19,014 nt of DNA. Source: Cellvibrionales bacterium (GTDB taxonomy: Bacteria; Pseudomonadota; Gammaproteobacteria; Pseudomonadales; JAHEGP01). The DNA lies in assembly GCA_024645065.1 (NCBI GenBank), contig JAHEGP010000027.1, positions 1-19,014 of the forward strand, in the 5' to 3' direction. Below, piece by piece: positions 1 to 7,956 of this stretch. The stretch's first letter is position 1, and each line of letters opens with the position of its first letter. Under the pieces are notes generated by a model. The model did no database searches and was not told where the DNA came from. It was given only the letters and a program-made list of their open reading frames with translations. Both the position numbers and the translations under genes were made by a program.

Positions 1-344
1 CTTCGCGGTAGTGGCATCAAGGACCCGAACCGGGGTGGCGCAGACCTGGCGACGCCCAGTATGGGCTGCGCTGAGTTGCTGCCGTGTGATCGGCATTGCT
101 GGTACCTTTGTTTATAACCTGGCTGGCAGCACATAGCGGGGTCCATACGCTATAATTGAACACACATCTTTAGCCCAGGCGCGCAGCGCGGGGAAGGTCA
201 TGTGATGTTCAATCTATGGCCAGCGCCTGCAGTGCTGGTATCTTGCTGGATCAACAAAGGCTGGAACTCACTTGCTGGCTCTGCTTTGGCGAATCATGCA
301 AGGTTAATCATCATGGCGGAAAACGAAATTCCTCGGAACCCCTT
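1..344. other. Window-edge region without a confident gene
   Basis: No gene can be assigned with confidence here. On the plus strand one frame is open from base 2 to a TAG at 134-136, ending in a partly hydrophobic tail (...VIGIAGTFVYNLAGST). It could be the 3' end of a gene lying to the left, but 44 residues are too few to recognise. A TATAAT hexamer at 151-156 matches a sigma70 -10 box and lies about 190 bases before the ABC transporter start. No convincing -35 hexamer sits 16-18 bases upstream of it, so it is only a weak promoter candidate. The frame of the transporter is open from 216, but residues encoded before 345 do not look like transporter sequence. Confidence 0.3.
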
Positions 345-2156
345 ATGTATATCCTGAGCGTTATCCGCTCGGCCTTTGGCATTCTGGGTAAAATCGACCT
401 GAGGCGCTTCGGCTGGTTGCAGCTTTTCTACCTGGTTTCCGCCATGATCCAGGTGTTCGGTATTGCCAGTATCGGGCCTTTTATCAGTATCCTGTCAAAT
501 CCGGATGTGATTCATACCAATCCGGTCCTGTCCTGGCTCTACGCCAGCAGCGGCCTGGACTCAGATCGACAATTTATGATCGCATCGGCCTGTCTGTCGA
601 TGGTGTTGATCGCTGTCTCCAACCTGTTCGCGGGTTTGACCTATTGGCTGACTTACCGATTTTCGGTGCACATTGGCAGCAAGCTGCAAAACGACCTGTT
701 TTACAATCTGCTGCAACGTCCCTACATCTTCCACAAAATGACAGACCATACAGCGGCTATCGCCATCGTAAACCAGGAACTACCTCGCTTTGTGTTTCAT
801 GTGCTGGCACCAATGCTTAACATGTTCAGCCAGATGCTGGTGGCTCTGGTGATACTGGTCGGCCTGCTGATACTGAATCCGGTGATAGCCATCAGTGCCG
901 GTTTGCTGGTGGCGGGCAGTTATCTCCTGACCTACATCATGCTGCGTCACGCGCTGGAAAAGCGTGGCCGGATCACCAGCGAGCGCAACCGGGGAACCCA
1001 GGCTACGCTTTCCGAGGCCTTCATCGGGGTCAAGGAAATCAAACTCAAGGGTATTGAGCAGGGCTATGTCGATCGCTTCGAGGGCTACAACCGGGCGGGG
1101 CTGGATGCCCAGGCATTTATTGCGCTGGCAGCCGACATCCCGAAACTGGTGATCGAGTCCATTAGCTTCAGTGCCATTTTGCTGCTCGCGGTGTTCTTTC
1201 TCTCTTCGGGACAGGAGCCGGCGGCTATCGTCGGTATGCTGAGCCTCTACGCTCTCGCGGGCTATAAGCTGTTGCCAACCATGCAGCAGATTTACGGGTC
1301 CATTTCCAACATCAGTGCCCATGGCGAAGTCGCCAACATCATCGCCAATGAGCTGGCCCAGACGGTCGACCCTTCGCCGTCGCACATCCAGCCCCTCGCT
1401 TCAGAGATATTCTCCATTGGGCTCAGGGACGTGCGTTTTGCCTATCCCGGCAGCGACGACCATGCGCTCAACGGAATAACCGTCAGCTTTTCCAGGGGAA
1501 CCTTGAATACCATCGCCGGTCCGTCCGGATCGGGAAAGTCGACCCTCGCCGATGTGGTGCTGGGTTTGCTGCAGCCAGATTCAGGCGAATTGCTGGTGAA
1601 CGGGAAGTCGCTGGAAACGGCTGATTTGTATGCCTACCGGGCAACCATTGGCTATGTGCCCCAGCATATCTTTTTGACTAACGATACGGTTATGGCGAAC
1701 GTTGCCTTTGGCGTGCCGCCGCAAAAGGTTGATCGGGCACGGGTGGAGAAGGCCCTGGCGATGGCCAATGCCAGCGCATTTGTGCAGCGTCTCCCCGACG
1801 GTATCGATTCGGTACTGGGCCAGGACGGCAAGTTGCTCAGCGGTGGCCAGCGCCAGCGCATTGGTATTGCCCGGGCGCTCTACCACCAGGCGAAAGTGCT
1901 GGTACTTGACGAACCCACCAGCGCTTTGGATATCGAGTCGGAACACGAATTAATGCTGCTGCTAAAATCGCTGAAGCGGGAGGTTTTGATTATCATCATT
2001 TCCCATCGCCCGGCAGCGATAAAGATGTCGGACAATATCAGCCTCGTGGATCATGGCCAACTGATTGCCAATGGCACCTACGCTGAACTACACCATGGCG
2101 ACCCTGTGTTCGCTAAACTGATGAAGCTGGCGATTGCCCACGATGATGTGGTTTAG
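345..2156 (+). CDS. ABC exporter, fused permease and ATPase
   Basis: Half-transporter of the ABC exporter family, 603 residues, expected to act as a homodimer in the inner membrane. Residues 1-330 hold hydrophobic segments consistent with the usual six-helix permease domain. The ATPase domain follows: Walker A GPSGSGKST at 392-400, signature LSGGQRQR at 498-505, Walker B VLVLDEP with D522 and E523, D-loop SALD and an H-loop ISHR. All catalytic motifs are intact, so it should be active. The ATG at 345 is preferred because the protein then begins MYILSVIRSAFG, typical of this family; the frame is open 43 codons further upstream, but those residues are Cys-rich and unlike a permease. It is convergent with the biosynthetic operon. 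The likely role is export of the cluster product, but the family also includes lipid and glycan flippases, so the substrate is inference. Confidence 0.88.
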   Translation: MYILSVIRSAFGILGKIDLRRFGWLQLFYLVSAMIQVFGIASIGPFISILSNPDVIHTNPVLSWLYASSGLDSDRQFMIASACLSMVLIAVSNLFAGLTYWLTYRFSVHIGSKLQNDLFYNLLQRPYIFHKMTDHTAAIAIVNQELPRFVFHVLAPMLNMFSQMLVALVILVGLLILNPVIAISAGLLVAGSYLLTYIMLRHALEKRGRITSERNRGTQATLSEAFIGVKEIKLKGIEQGYVDRFEGYNRAGLDAQAFIALAADIPKLVIESISFSAILLLAVFFLSSGQEPAAIVGMLSLYALAGYKLLPTMQQIYGSISNISAHGEVANIIANELAQTVDPSPSHIQPLASEIFSIGLRDVRFAYPGSDDHALNGITVSFSRGTLNTIAGPSGSGKSTLADVVLGLLQPDSGELLVNGKSLETADLYAYRATIGYVPQHIFLTNDTVMANVAFGVPPQKVDRARVEKALAMANASAFVQRLPDGIDSVLGQDGKLLSGGQRQRIGIARALYHQAKVLVLDEPTSALDIESEHELMLLLKSLKREVLIIIISHRPAAIKMSDNISLVDHGQLIANGTYAELHHGDPVFAKLMKLAIAHDDVV

Positions 2157-2237
2157 AGATTCCGCCGGTTTACTGTAATCGCCCGCCCAAAACCCCCTGG
2201 GGTAGCGGCTCGGGATGTGCACCCTATGGTGTCCCAA

Positions 2238-2255
2238 CGCTGGGTGATGCCAGCG
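2238..2255. terminator. Possible intergenic hairpin between convergent genes
   Basis: The 179-base gap between the convergent ABC exporter and glycosyltransferase genes contains a perfect 6-bp GC-rich inverted repeat, CGCTGG / CCAGCG, with a 6-base loop. On the plus strand it is followed by CTTT only, and on the minus strand by TTGGG, so neither side has a good U-tract. It may be a weak bidirectional terminator or chance. Nothing else recognisable is in the gap. Confidence 0.2.
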
Positions 2256-2335
2256 CTTTCCCTCCGTAACCCAATGTCCTGGAACAGAGACTACGCTGTT
2301 GGCCGGCAGGCCCGAGTTGGCAGCCTTGCCCGGGC

Positions 2336-3709
2336 TTAAGCTTGCCGCTGCAGCGCAGACAGTATCGCTTGGCTGATCGCCGCCTCAGTACGCCCGGACC
2401 GGGCAAAGGCCTGGAAATGCCCCTGCATTGCGGTAATACGGCCTCGAATCGAATCGTCGGCCAGCACCGAGGCCAAGTTCTCGCCAATCCGTGCCGGCGT
2501 GTCATCCTGCCTGCCACGCAGTCCGAGACCATGGAACTCAATCCGCGCCGCCATACCTAATTGATCCATGCGGTCAATGGGGTAGACAAGCATCGGCACT
2601 CCCTGGAAGATGCATTCGTTGATGGTGGCATTGCCGCCTGCACACAGCATCGCCCTGGCCTGGGCCAGCACTTCCCATTGTGGTAACCATTGATGTGCCT
2701 GGATAGTGGCGGGCAGCTCGCCGAGCTGGGCTGGAAGGCAATCCGGCCCGGTGGCAATCAGCAGGTTCCAGGGCTGATCGGTGGACGCCCTGACAACACG
2801 CTCGAGAAACAAGCGGTTGGACATAAAGCTGCCCAGCGAGCAGTAGACGAGAGGACGTCCCGAGCGCGCTGACGACTCGGCAAAATCGCGCCAATCCCCG
2901 CTGTCAGTTGAAACCGGTGCAGCTGCATTGTTTGCCAGGGCGCCAGCGTAAAACACGCCAGGTTCAGGGCTCCCTGGAAAGTCGAGTTCGGGATTGGCCA
3001 GCCGTAACAGGGGCAACTGGGGATAATCGACGTAGTGCCATTGTTCCAGGTCGAGGAATTGCCGCGGTTCAAGCTGTAGCTTTGTGGCCAACTGTTCCAG
3101 CGCGCTGAAGCGGGCGGCCCGGCCATGCTTGAGCCGTTGCCGAAAGCGGGAAAACCGGCGTCGCTGTTTGAGCGACCACCAGTCAAGGGCGCAATGGCAC
3201 CGGGCGAGGAGGTCGGAAGCGGGAGCGTATCCACGGTGCGGCGGCGGCATGCCGCGCCGGCGCCGGGTGGTGAGATGGGTGTCGACTACCACCAGTGGCA
3301 CCCTGTGGCCAGCCAGAAACACGATGTACTCGTGCAGCTCTGCCATGACGAACATCAGTAGGGGTTGATACTGCTGCAAAAAATCGAGCAGTCCATGTCC
3401 CTTTTCCATCCAGGCCTGTTCTGCCCGGGCCCGGCTTCGGCTATCCCGCATGCTGGCCGGCAGCCAGCGGTCGCCTGCGCCGACACCAGTCTCTGCCACG
3501 CAGGCCTCGCTGGGTCCGGCGTTCAGGCGATAAAAGCCATAGCCGTTTTTGGCCGCGGCGCTGGCGGCGACGTCGTTGGTACTGAGGAACACCACCCGAT
3601 AGCCCTGTCGCTGCAGGAGGGAAGCCAGTTGCAGCAGCGGATTCAGATAGCTGGCAATGCCCAGAGTGACGATGCCTGCAGTGGGGGATGACTCCCTGGA
3701 ATCCTGCAC
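2336..3709 (-). CDS. GT1-family (UGT/MGT-like) glycosyltransferase
   Basis: GT-B fold glycosyltransferase of 457 residues, about the usual length for bacterial macrolide-type GT1 enzymes, predicted to move a sugar from a nucleotide sugar to a small-molecule acceptor in the cytoplasm. The N-terminus (GIVTLGIASYLNPLLQLASL) matches the acceptor-domain start. The donor-binding signature lies at about 357-383: AGGNATINECIFQGVPM, then PIDRMDQ with D382-Q383. The usual HGG of this motif reads AGG (A357), so the His that normally contacts the donor diphosphate is missing. The start is a GTG 7 bases after the carrier-protein stop, with no clear ribosome site, suggesting translational coupling. It is the last gene of the operon. 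The likely role is glycosylation of the peptide product or self-protection; acceptor and sugar are unknown. Confidence 0.85.
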   Translation of the reverse strand: MQDSRESSPTAGIVTLGIASYLNPLLQLASLLQRQGYRVVFLSTNDVAASAAAKNGYGFYRLNAGPSEACVAETGVGAGDRWLPASMRDSRSRARAEQAWMEKGHGLLDFLQQYQPLLMFVMAELHEYIVFLAGHRVPLVVVDTHLTTRRRRGMPPPHRGYAPASDLLARCHCALDWWSLKQRRRFSRFRQRLKHGRAARFSALEQLATKLQLEPRQFLDLEQWHYVDYPQLPLLRLANPELDFPGSPEPGVFYAGALANNAAAPVSTDSGDWRDFAESSARSGRPLVYCSLGSFMSNRLFLERVVRASTDQPWNLLIATGPDCLPAQLGELPATIQAHQWLPQWEVLAQARAMLCAGGNATINECIFQGVPMLVYPIDRMDQLGMAARIEFHGLGLRGRQDDTPARIGENLASVLADDSIRGRITAMQGHFQAFARSGRTEAAISQAILSALQRQA

Positions 3710-3716
3710 GGCGGGG

Positions 3717-3947
3717 CTACAGGCGAGCCAGGTACTGGCTGATCACCGTCGCCGTCCTGAAGTTCTCCACCGTGATATCCTGCGCCGGCACCGCCAGGCC
3801 GAGGTCGCCTTCGATAAATGCTACCAGCTGGAAAATGGCCATCGAGTCGAGGTGGCCGCTCAGCAGTAACTCGTCGTCGGGCCCAATGCTAATGCCACGC
3901 TCCGCGAGCAGTTCATTGTTGATAAAGTCGATAAGCTGGTCTTGCAT
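3717..3947 (-). CDS. Stand-alone peptidyl carrier protein (PltL/RedO-like)
   Basis: Discrete carrier protein of 76 residues, the usual size for a free-standing PCP/ACP. The phosphopantetheine attachment site is in the motif LLLSGHLDSMAIFQLV, with Ser35 following Asp34 as the modified residue, at the start of helix II. It begins at an ATG 18 bases after the stop of the AMP ligase gene and is followed after 7 bases by the glycosyltransferase. Placed between a free-standing proline-type ligase and a PltE-like dehydrogenase, it should carry L-proline and then pyrrole-2-carboxylate as a thioester, like PltL or RedO, and hand the pyrrolyl group to the first condensation domain of the NRPS encoded on the other strand. 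The carrier identity is seen in sequence; the cargo is inferred from context. Confidence 0.9.
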   Translation of the reverse strand: MQDQLIDFINNELLAERGISIGPDDELLLSGHLDSMAIFQLVAFIEGDLGLAVPAQDITVENFRTATVISQYLARL

Positions 3948-3965
3948 GAGCGATGGTCCCGTTGT

Positions 3966-5537
3966 CTATTTTTTGGCAGCCTGGGCTAGCAGGCTCACCC
4001 GGTCAATTTTGCCTGTCGAAGTGCGGGGGAGATCCGCCAGCACTTCAATCGAGCGGGGCATTGCGTAGGCTGGAAGCTGTCGGCGGATGTGGTCCCGCAG
4101 CCTGGAAAGGTCGAATGAGCCGATGTCCGACGGTATGATAGCGACGGCAATATTAACCGACCCGCTCGGGTCCGGCACGGCAAAAGCAGCGCACTCAAGG
4201 ACCTGGGGGTGGGTGACAATCGATGCTTCCACCTCATCCAGCTCGACCCGGTAACCCCGGGTCTTGACCAGCCTGTCTGCACGCCCGAGAAATTCGAAAC
4301 AGCCATCCGGGCGCCTGCTGACCAGGTCGCCAGTGCGGACAAACACATCGGGTCGCTGGTGGTCCTGGCTGCGGAACCAGAATACTTTCTGATTGAGGTC
4401 GGCGCGCTTCCAATAGCCCCGCATGCAGGTGCCGGCACTAATCAGGAGCTCTCCCACGCTGTCATCGGCCACGACTGTGTCCTTGCTGTCCAGCACCAAT
4501 GCTTCGACGTCATCATACACTCTGCCTATGGGAATCGACTTTGCGGTGTCCAGTTCGTCGAGATTCACCCGGTAATGGGTCACCCCATTGGTTTCTGTAG
4601 GTCCGTAGACGTTGTAAAAAGTAGCCCCGGGCCAAAGCTTCATGATTTCCCGCAGGTGTTTCGGTGGTATCGGCTCACCACCGAATAGCACGGCCCGCAG
4701 GGCCGGATAGCTGTGCTGTTGTATCACGCCGGCCTGCAACAACTGTAAAAGAGCGTGGGGCACAGTATAAAAAATGCTCAGGCGCTGCCTCGCGATCAGC
4801 TCCGCCAGGCTTGCCGGGAACCGAGTGTACTCTTCGGGAACCATCACCGTGGTTGAAGCAGCCCAGGCTGCCCCGAAATAATCGAGGGTGGAGAGGTCGA
4901 AATGCAGTGGCGCATAGTTGCTGATTCTGTCTTGCGCAGTGAATTGGTAGCTGCTCGCGGTCACCCGGGCCCAGGTGATGGCGCTGGCGTGACTGTGCAT
5001 GATACCTTTGGGAACGCCGGTTGAGCCTGAGGTGAAGAGGATGTACGCAAGGCTATTGCCCGTCAGGCCCAGCTCGGGGAATTCACTTGCGCTTTGCTTG
5101 TGGACAGTTTCCCAATTCATGTTGCGCGCTCCCCGGCCGATGCCCGGGCCGCCACCGATAAGCTGCCTGATCGCTGTTGCCGGCACTAATTCCTCCACGC
5201 CCCGGTCTAGTCTGGGTTCTGTCACCAGCACTTCAATGTCGCAACTGTCGATGATGTGCTGCAGACGCGCCAGCGGCGCTGTGGGGTCCAGCGGCACATA
5301 GGCGGCACCGGCCGCCATGATGCCGTAGATCGCACTGGCGCAGTCGACGCACTTGTGCATATAGATGCCCACTCGATCGCCAACCCCTACCCCTGAAGCG
5401 ACCAGTATTTGCGCCAGCGCTGCCGATCGACGGTATAGCTCGGCATAGCTCAAAGTCTCATCGCGACAGCAGATAGCTGCCTGCTGAGGATGCTGAAGCG
5501 CCGCTTGACTGACCAGATGCGTCAGCAGATAGCGCAT
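3966..5537 (-). CDS. Stand-alone adenylation enzyme, L-prolyl-AMP ligase (PltF/RedM-like)
   Basis: Free-standing NRPS-type adenylation enzyme of 523 residues. It activates an amino acid with ATP and loads it on a carrier protein. Core A3 is TSGSTGVPKG at 169-178, the A4 Asp is D214 in HFDLSTLD, A5 reads YNVYGPTETN, A7 RTGDL, A8 contains KTRGYRVELDEVE, and A10 TGKIDR gives Lys510, so the enzyme looks complete. Reading the pocket by hand against GrsA positions gives D-L-L-Y-L-G-V-G-V. The first five match the D-L-L-Y-L start I recall for proline-activating PltF; the rest diverges. With the neighbouring PCP and prolyl-PCP dehydrogenase, L-proline is the strongest call. ATG starts one base after the dehydrogenase stop, with GGAG about 10 bases upstream, indicating coupled expression. 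Confidence 0.87.
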   Translation of the reverse strand: MRYLLTHLVSQAALQHPQQAAICCRDETLSYAELYRRSAALAQILVASGVGVGDRVGIYMHKCVDCASAIYGIMAAGAAYVPLDPTAPLARLQHIIDSCDIEVLVTEPRLDRGVEELVPATAIRQLIGGGPGIGRGARNMNWETVHKQSASEFPELGLTGNSLAYILFTSGSTGVPKGIMHSHASAITWARVTASSYQFTAQDRISNYAPLHFDLSTLDYFGAAWAASTTVMVPEEYTRFPASLAELIARQRLSIFYTVPHALLQLLQAGVIQQHSYPALRAVLFGGEPIPPKHLREIMKLWPGATFYNVYGPTETNGVTHYRVNLDELDTAKSIPIGRVYDDVEALVLDSKDTVVADDSVGELLISAGTCMRGYWKRADLNQKVFWFRSQDHQRPDVFVRTGDLVSRRPDGCFEFLGRADRLVKTRGYRVELDEVEASIVTHPQVLECAAFAVPDPSGSVNIAVAIIPSDIGSFDLSRLRDHIRRQLPAYAMPRSIEVLADLPRTSTGKIDRVSLLAQAAKK

Positions 5538-5538
5538 C

Positions 5539-6693
5539 TCAGCGTTGCTCCACCGGCAACAACTTTGCGATTAACTGGCGCTGGATGTCTGAGGTGCCGG
5601 AATATATCACGCCGCCGGCGTTGTCCCTCACCGACCTTTCGACCTCGAACTCGCTCATAAAGCCACGACCGCCGTGGATGCGCATGGCATCCAGGCTCGA
5701 GGCCAGCAGGGATTCGCCGAGGTGCAGTTTGGTGAGCGCGGCATGCATGGGTATGGCCTGGCCCTGGTCTTTCAGCCAGGCCGCTTTGTACAATAGTAAC
5801 CGGCAAGTCTCGAGTCGCAGGCGCATATCCGCCAGTCGATTCGAAACCGACTGGAAATCCGCTACCGCGTGTCCGAACTGGCGGCGCCTGGAGGCATATT
5901 GGGTCGCCGCTTCGAGCTGTGCCTGCATTGCGCCCAGGTGACAGGCGAATATGAAGCTTCGCTCCCAGTCCATGGAATGATTGAATATGGCCTGGCCCGC
6001 GCCCTCCGGCCCGAGACGATTGGCTGCGGGAACCAGGCAATCCCTGAACACGATATCACCCAGCGGGGCAGTGCGCAGCCCCATCTTTTCGCTGGCCGGT
6101 TGGCAATGCATACCCGCTGTACCGGCTTCGACCATGAATGCGGACAGCCCCCACTGGCCATGCTCGGGCCTGGTGCTCGCAAACACCAGGGCCACACCGC
6201 ATACGGGCGCCAGTCCAATCATGGTCTTATGGCCGTCGAGTCGGTAATCATCGCCCTCGCGGCGCGCGGTGGTGGCACATGCGAAGGCGTCTGAGCCGTT
6301 GTCGGGTTCCGTCATCGCGTGGGCGCCGGGTGTTGAACCGTCGCATAGTCCGGGCATAAAGCGTTTCTTTTGCTCACTGTCGCCGAAGGCCAGCAATGGT
6401 TCCTGAATGCTCCACATCTGCCCGGGAATCGCGAGTGTCAGGCCGTTGTCGCGGCAACCGTAGCCCAGTGCCTCCAGTGCAATAACGGTCGTGACGGTAT
6501 CCTTGCCCCCGCCGCCCAATGCCTGTGGCATGCGCAGGCCCATAAGACCTTGCTTTGCGCATCGACGCCAGGCGTCGGCGTCAAATTCACTGGCGTGATC
6601 CCGGTCACGGACCCGATTGTTCAGCTCGCTTTGGGCAAAGGCAATAATTTCTGCCCGCAATTGTTGCTGCTCAGACGACAAACCAAAATTCAT
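5539..6693 (-). CDS. L-prolyl-PCP dehydrogenase (PltE/RedW-like, acyl-CoA dehydrogenase family)
   Basis: FAD-dependent enzyme of 384 residues with the full acyl-CoA dehydrogenase fold. It is predicted to oxidise L-prolyl-S-PCP by four electrons to pyrrole-2-carboxyl-S-PCP in the cytoplasm. Family features visible are AMTEPDNGSD at 126-135 (flavin-contact loop), HSMDWERSF at 239-247, SRRRQFG and the C-terminal IYSGTSDIQR. The usual Glu of the final motif is Ser. Instead Glu244 in MDWER sits where isovaleryl-CoA dehydrogenase and the prolyl-PCP oxidases carry their base, and the 225-300 region resembles PltE closely from memory. That is why it is not called a fatty-acid enzyme. ATG lies 57 bases after the cyclodeaminase stop, with GGGGGA about 10 bases upstream. 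It is co-transcribed with the ligase and carrier protein. Confidence 0.9.
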   Translation of the reverse strand: MNFGLSSEQQQLRAEIIAFAQSELNNRVRDRDHASEFDADAWRRCAKQGLMGLRMPQALGGGGKDTVTTVIALEALGYGCRDNGLTLAIPGQMWSIQEPLLAFGDSEQKKRFMPGLCDGSTPGAHAMTEPDNGSDAFACATTARREGDDYRLDGHKTMIGLAPVCGVALVFASTRPEHGQWGLSAFMVEAGTAGMHCQPASEKMGLRTAPLGDIVFRDCLVPAANRLGPEGAGQAIFNHSMDWERSFIFACHLGAMQAQLEAATQYASRRRQFGHAVADFQSVSNRLADMRLRLETCRLLLYKAAWLKDQGQAIPMHAALTKLHLGESLLASSLDAMRIHGGRGFMSEFEVERSVRDNAGGVIYSGTSDIQRQLIAKLLPVEQR

Positions 6694-6750
6694 TGGAGCT
6701 TGATCCCCCGGGTGTTAGGTAATTGACTTTGCTATGGCCAGGCCCCGGAC

Positions 6751-7833
6751 CTAGCTGGCAGAGGCTTTAACTTCGACGCTGAGTGCCTGGTGCAGTTCCT
6801 GGTCATAGGGATTGAGCGGATCACGGGTGATGCGCTCTAATTGTATTCTTTCCCCCAACTGTTGCTGCTGCGCCAGCCGTAGTAGCAGGTTGCCTGCGAT
6901 CTGGTCCTCGAGCGCCCAGCCGGTAGAATCAAAAACCGTCAGAGCCTGTTGCTGCTGTTCCGCCGGCTCATTGCGCTGCACCAGTTCCCATAACTCCGGG
7001 CCTATCTGGTCTTCGGTCAGGCGCTGGCACTCTCCTTCGAGCATGGCTTGCTGGCGGTCGTCCGGGCAAACGAAGGCCCTGCCCAGTAATTGCAGTGGTA
7101 GCTCCACCTTGCCGGCAAAATCCGAGCCAATAGCGTTGACGTGTAGCCAGGGCCTGGTTTCAAGCGCAGCGAATAATGGTGCCTCACCGGGTGGTTGCGA
7201 GGTGGCGGTGACCAATATGTCGGAGGTCGTCACGATCTGCTCGACGGTGGCTGGTCGAAGCTCGGTTGCCGGGCTGATGAAGCGTCGCACGCGGTCGGCG
7301 AAAGATGCTTCGGCTTCGGGGTTGATATCCTGCACCAGCACTGTCTTCACATCATAGTGCAGCGACAGGGCATGGAGCTGGGTGACCGCCTGGGCGCCAC
7401 AGCCGATGATGCCGATAAGCTGTGAATCGGGCCTGGCAAGAATCCTGCTGGCGACGCAGGAAGCCGCGCCTGTCCGCAGCGCCGTCAAAAAGGTACCGTC
7501 GATCAGGCCGCGCAGGTGGCCGTTGCGGGGATCGTAGATATGGACAGTGGAAAGAATTGTGGGCAGCTTGCCCTGTCGCGGATTCTGGGGGTGGTAGGCA
7601 ACCATCTTCACAGTGATTTGCTGGCCCAGGTGCATGCAGGGCATCCATTCCAGCAAGCCGGGGGCAGGCGCGTGGTAGTGAAAGCCATCGCGGGTTCTGA
7701 CCTGCTGGGTTTTGGGGTTGAATTCGCGAAAGCCCTGTTGCAGCTCATCGATCATCGTACGCATCAGGTAATCGATGCCCAGTCGATCGATGAGGGCTCC
7801 AATGTGCTTTCCGGCTATGACAACGGTGTCCAA
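6751..7833 (-). CDS. Ornithine cyclodeaminase / mu-crystallin family enzyme
   Basis: NAD(P)-dependent enzyme of the ornithine cyclodeaminase family, 360 residues with the TTG start at 7833. The nucleotide-binding motif IGIIGCGAQA, the upstream LRTGAASCVAS block, the Lys of ITVKMV, the Arg of VRTRDG and the Asp of IGSDFAGKVEL correspond to the substrate and catalytic positions of the family, so it should be active. It most simply converts L-ornithine to L-proline plus ammonia, feeding the prolyl-PCP branch encoded just downstream. The family also includes lysine cyclodeaminases, ketimine reductases and SbnB-type dehydrogenases, so the substrate is inferred. The frame is open upstream to a TTG at 7899, but those 22 residues (RWWGRAGRNKRRG...) do not fit the family, and AGGGGG sits 5 bases before the TTG at 7833. 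Two short Gln runs (EQQQQA, AQQQQLG) occur near the C-terminus. Confidence 0.85.
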   Translation of the reverse strand: MDTVVIAGKHIGALIDRLGIDYLMRTMIDELQQGFREFNPKTQQVRTRDGFHYHAPAPGLLEWMPCMHLGQQITVKMVAYHPQNPRQGKLPTILSTVHIYDPRNGHLRGLIDGTFLTALRTGAASCVASRILARPDSQLIGIIGCGAQAVTQLHALSLHYDVKTVLVQDINPEAEASFADRVRRFISPATELRPATVEQIVTTSDILVTATSQPPGEAPLFAALETRPWLHVNAIGSDFAGKVELPLQLLGRAFVCPDDRQQAMLEGECQRLTEDQIGPELWELVQRNEPAEQQQQALTVFDSTGWALEDQIAGNLLLRLAQQQQLGERIQLERITRDPLNPYDQELHQALSVEVKASAS

Positions 7834-7837
7834 GAAA

Positions 7838-7844
7838 TCCCCCT
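7838..7844 (-). promoter_or_regulatory. Ribosome binding site supporting the TTG start of the cyclodeaminase gene
   Basis: On the minus strand AGGGGGA is followed by TTTC and then TTG (7833-7831). Counting from the G run the spacing is 5 bases. The first in-frame ATG is more than 20 codons further in and would remove the N-terminal strand of the fold. Confidence 0.5.
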
Positions 7845-7956
7845 GGCGCTGACTGACGCCTCTTCGTTTATTGCGGCCAGCACGGCCCCACCACCGCAAT
7901 GCAGCAGCACAATCGGTAATGGTTCGCCGCGCCCTGGGCCTGCGACAGCACCCGGT

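Noticed and set aside
151..156. TATAAT as the definite promoter of the ABC exporter
   Set aside because: No matching -35 at the right distance and about 190 bases from the start codon; kept only as a remark in the region entry.
780..1385. A 201-codon minus-strand frame opposite the ABC exporter
   Set aside because: It lies wholly inside a gene with all ABC motifs intact, and its product is a low-complexity, His/Gln/Arg-rich sequence with no family resemblance.
5539..6693. An ordinary fatty-acid acyl-CoA dehydrogenase
   Set aside because: The canonical C-terminal Glu is replaced by Ser, the base is at Glu244, and the gene abuts a proline-type ligase and a carrier protein, as in pyrrole pathways.
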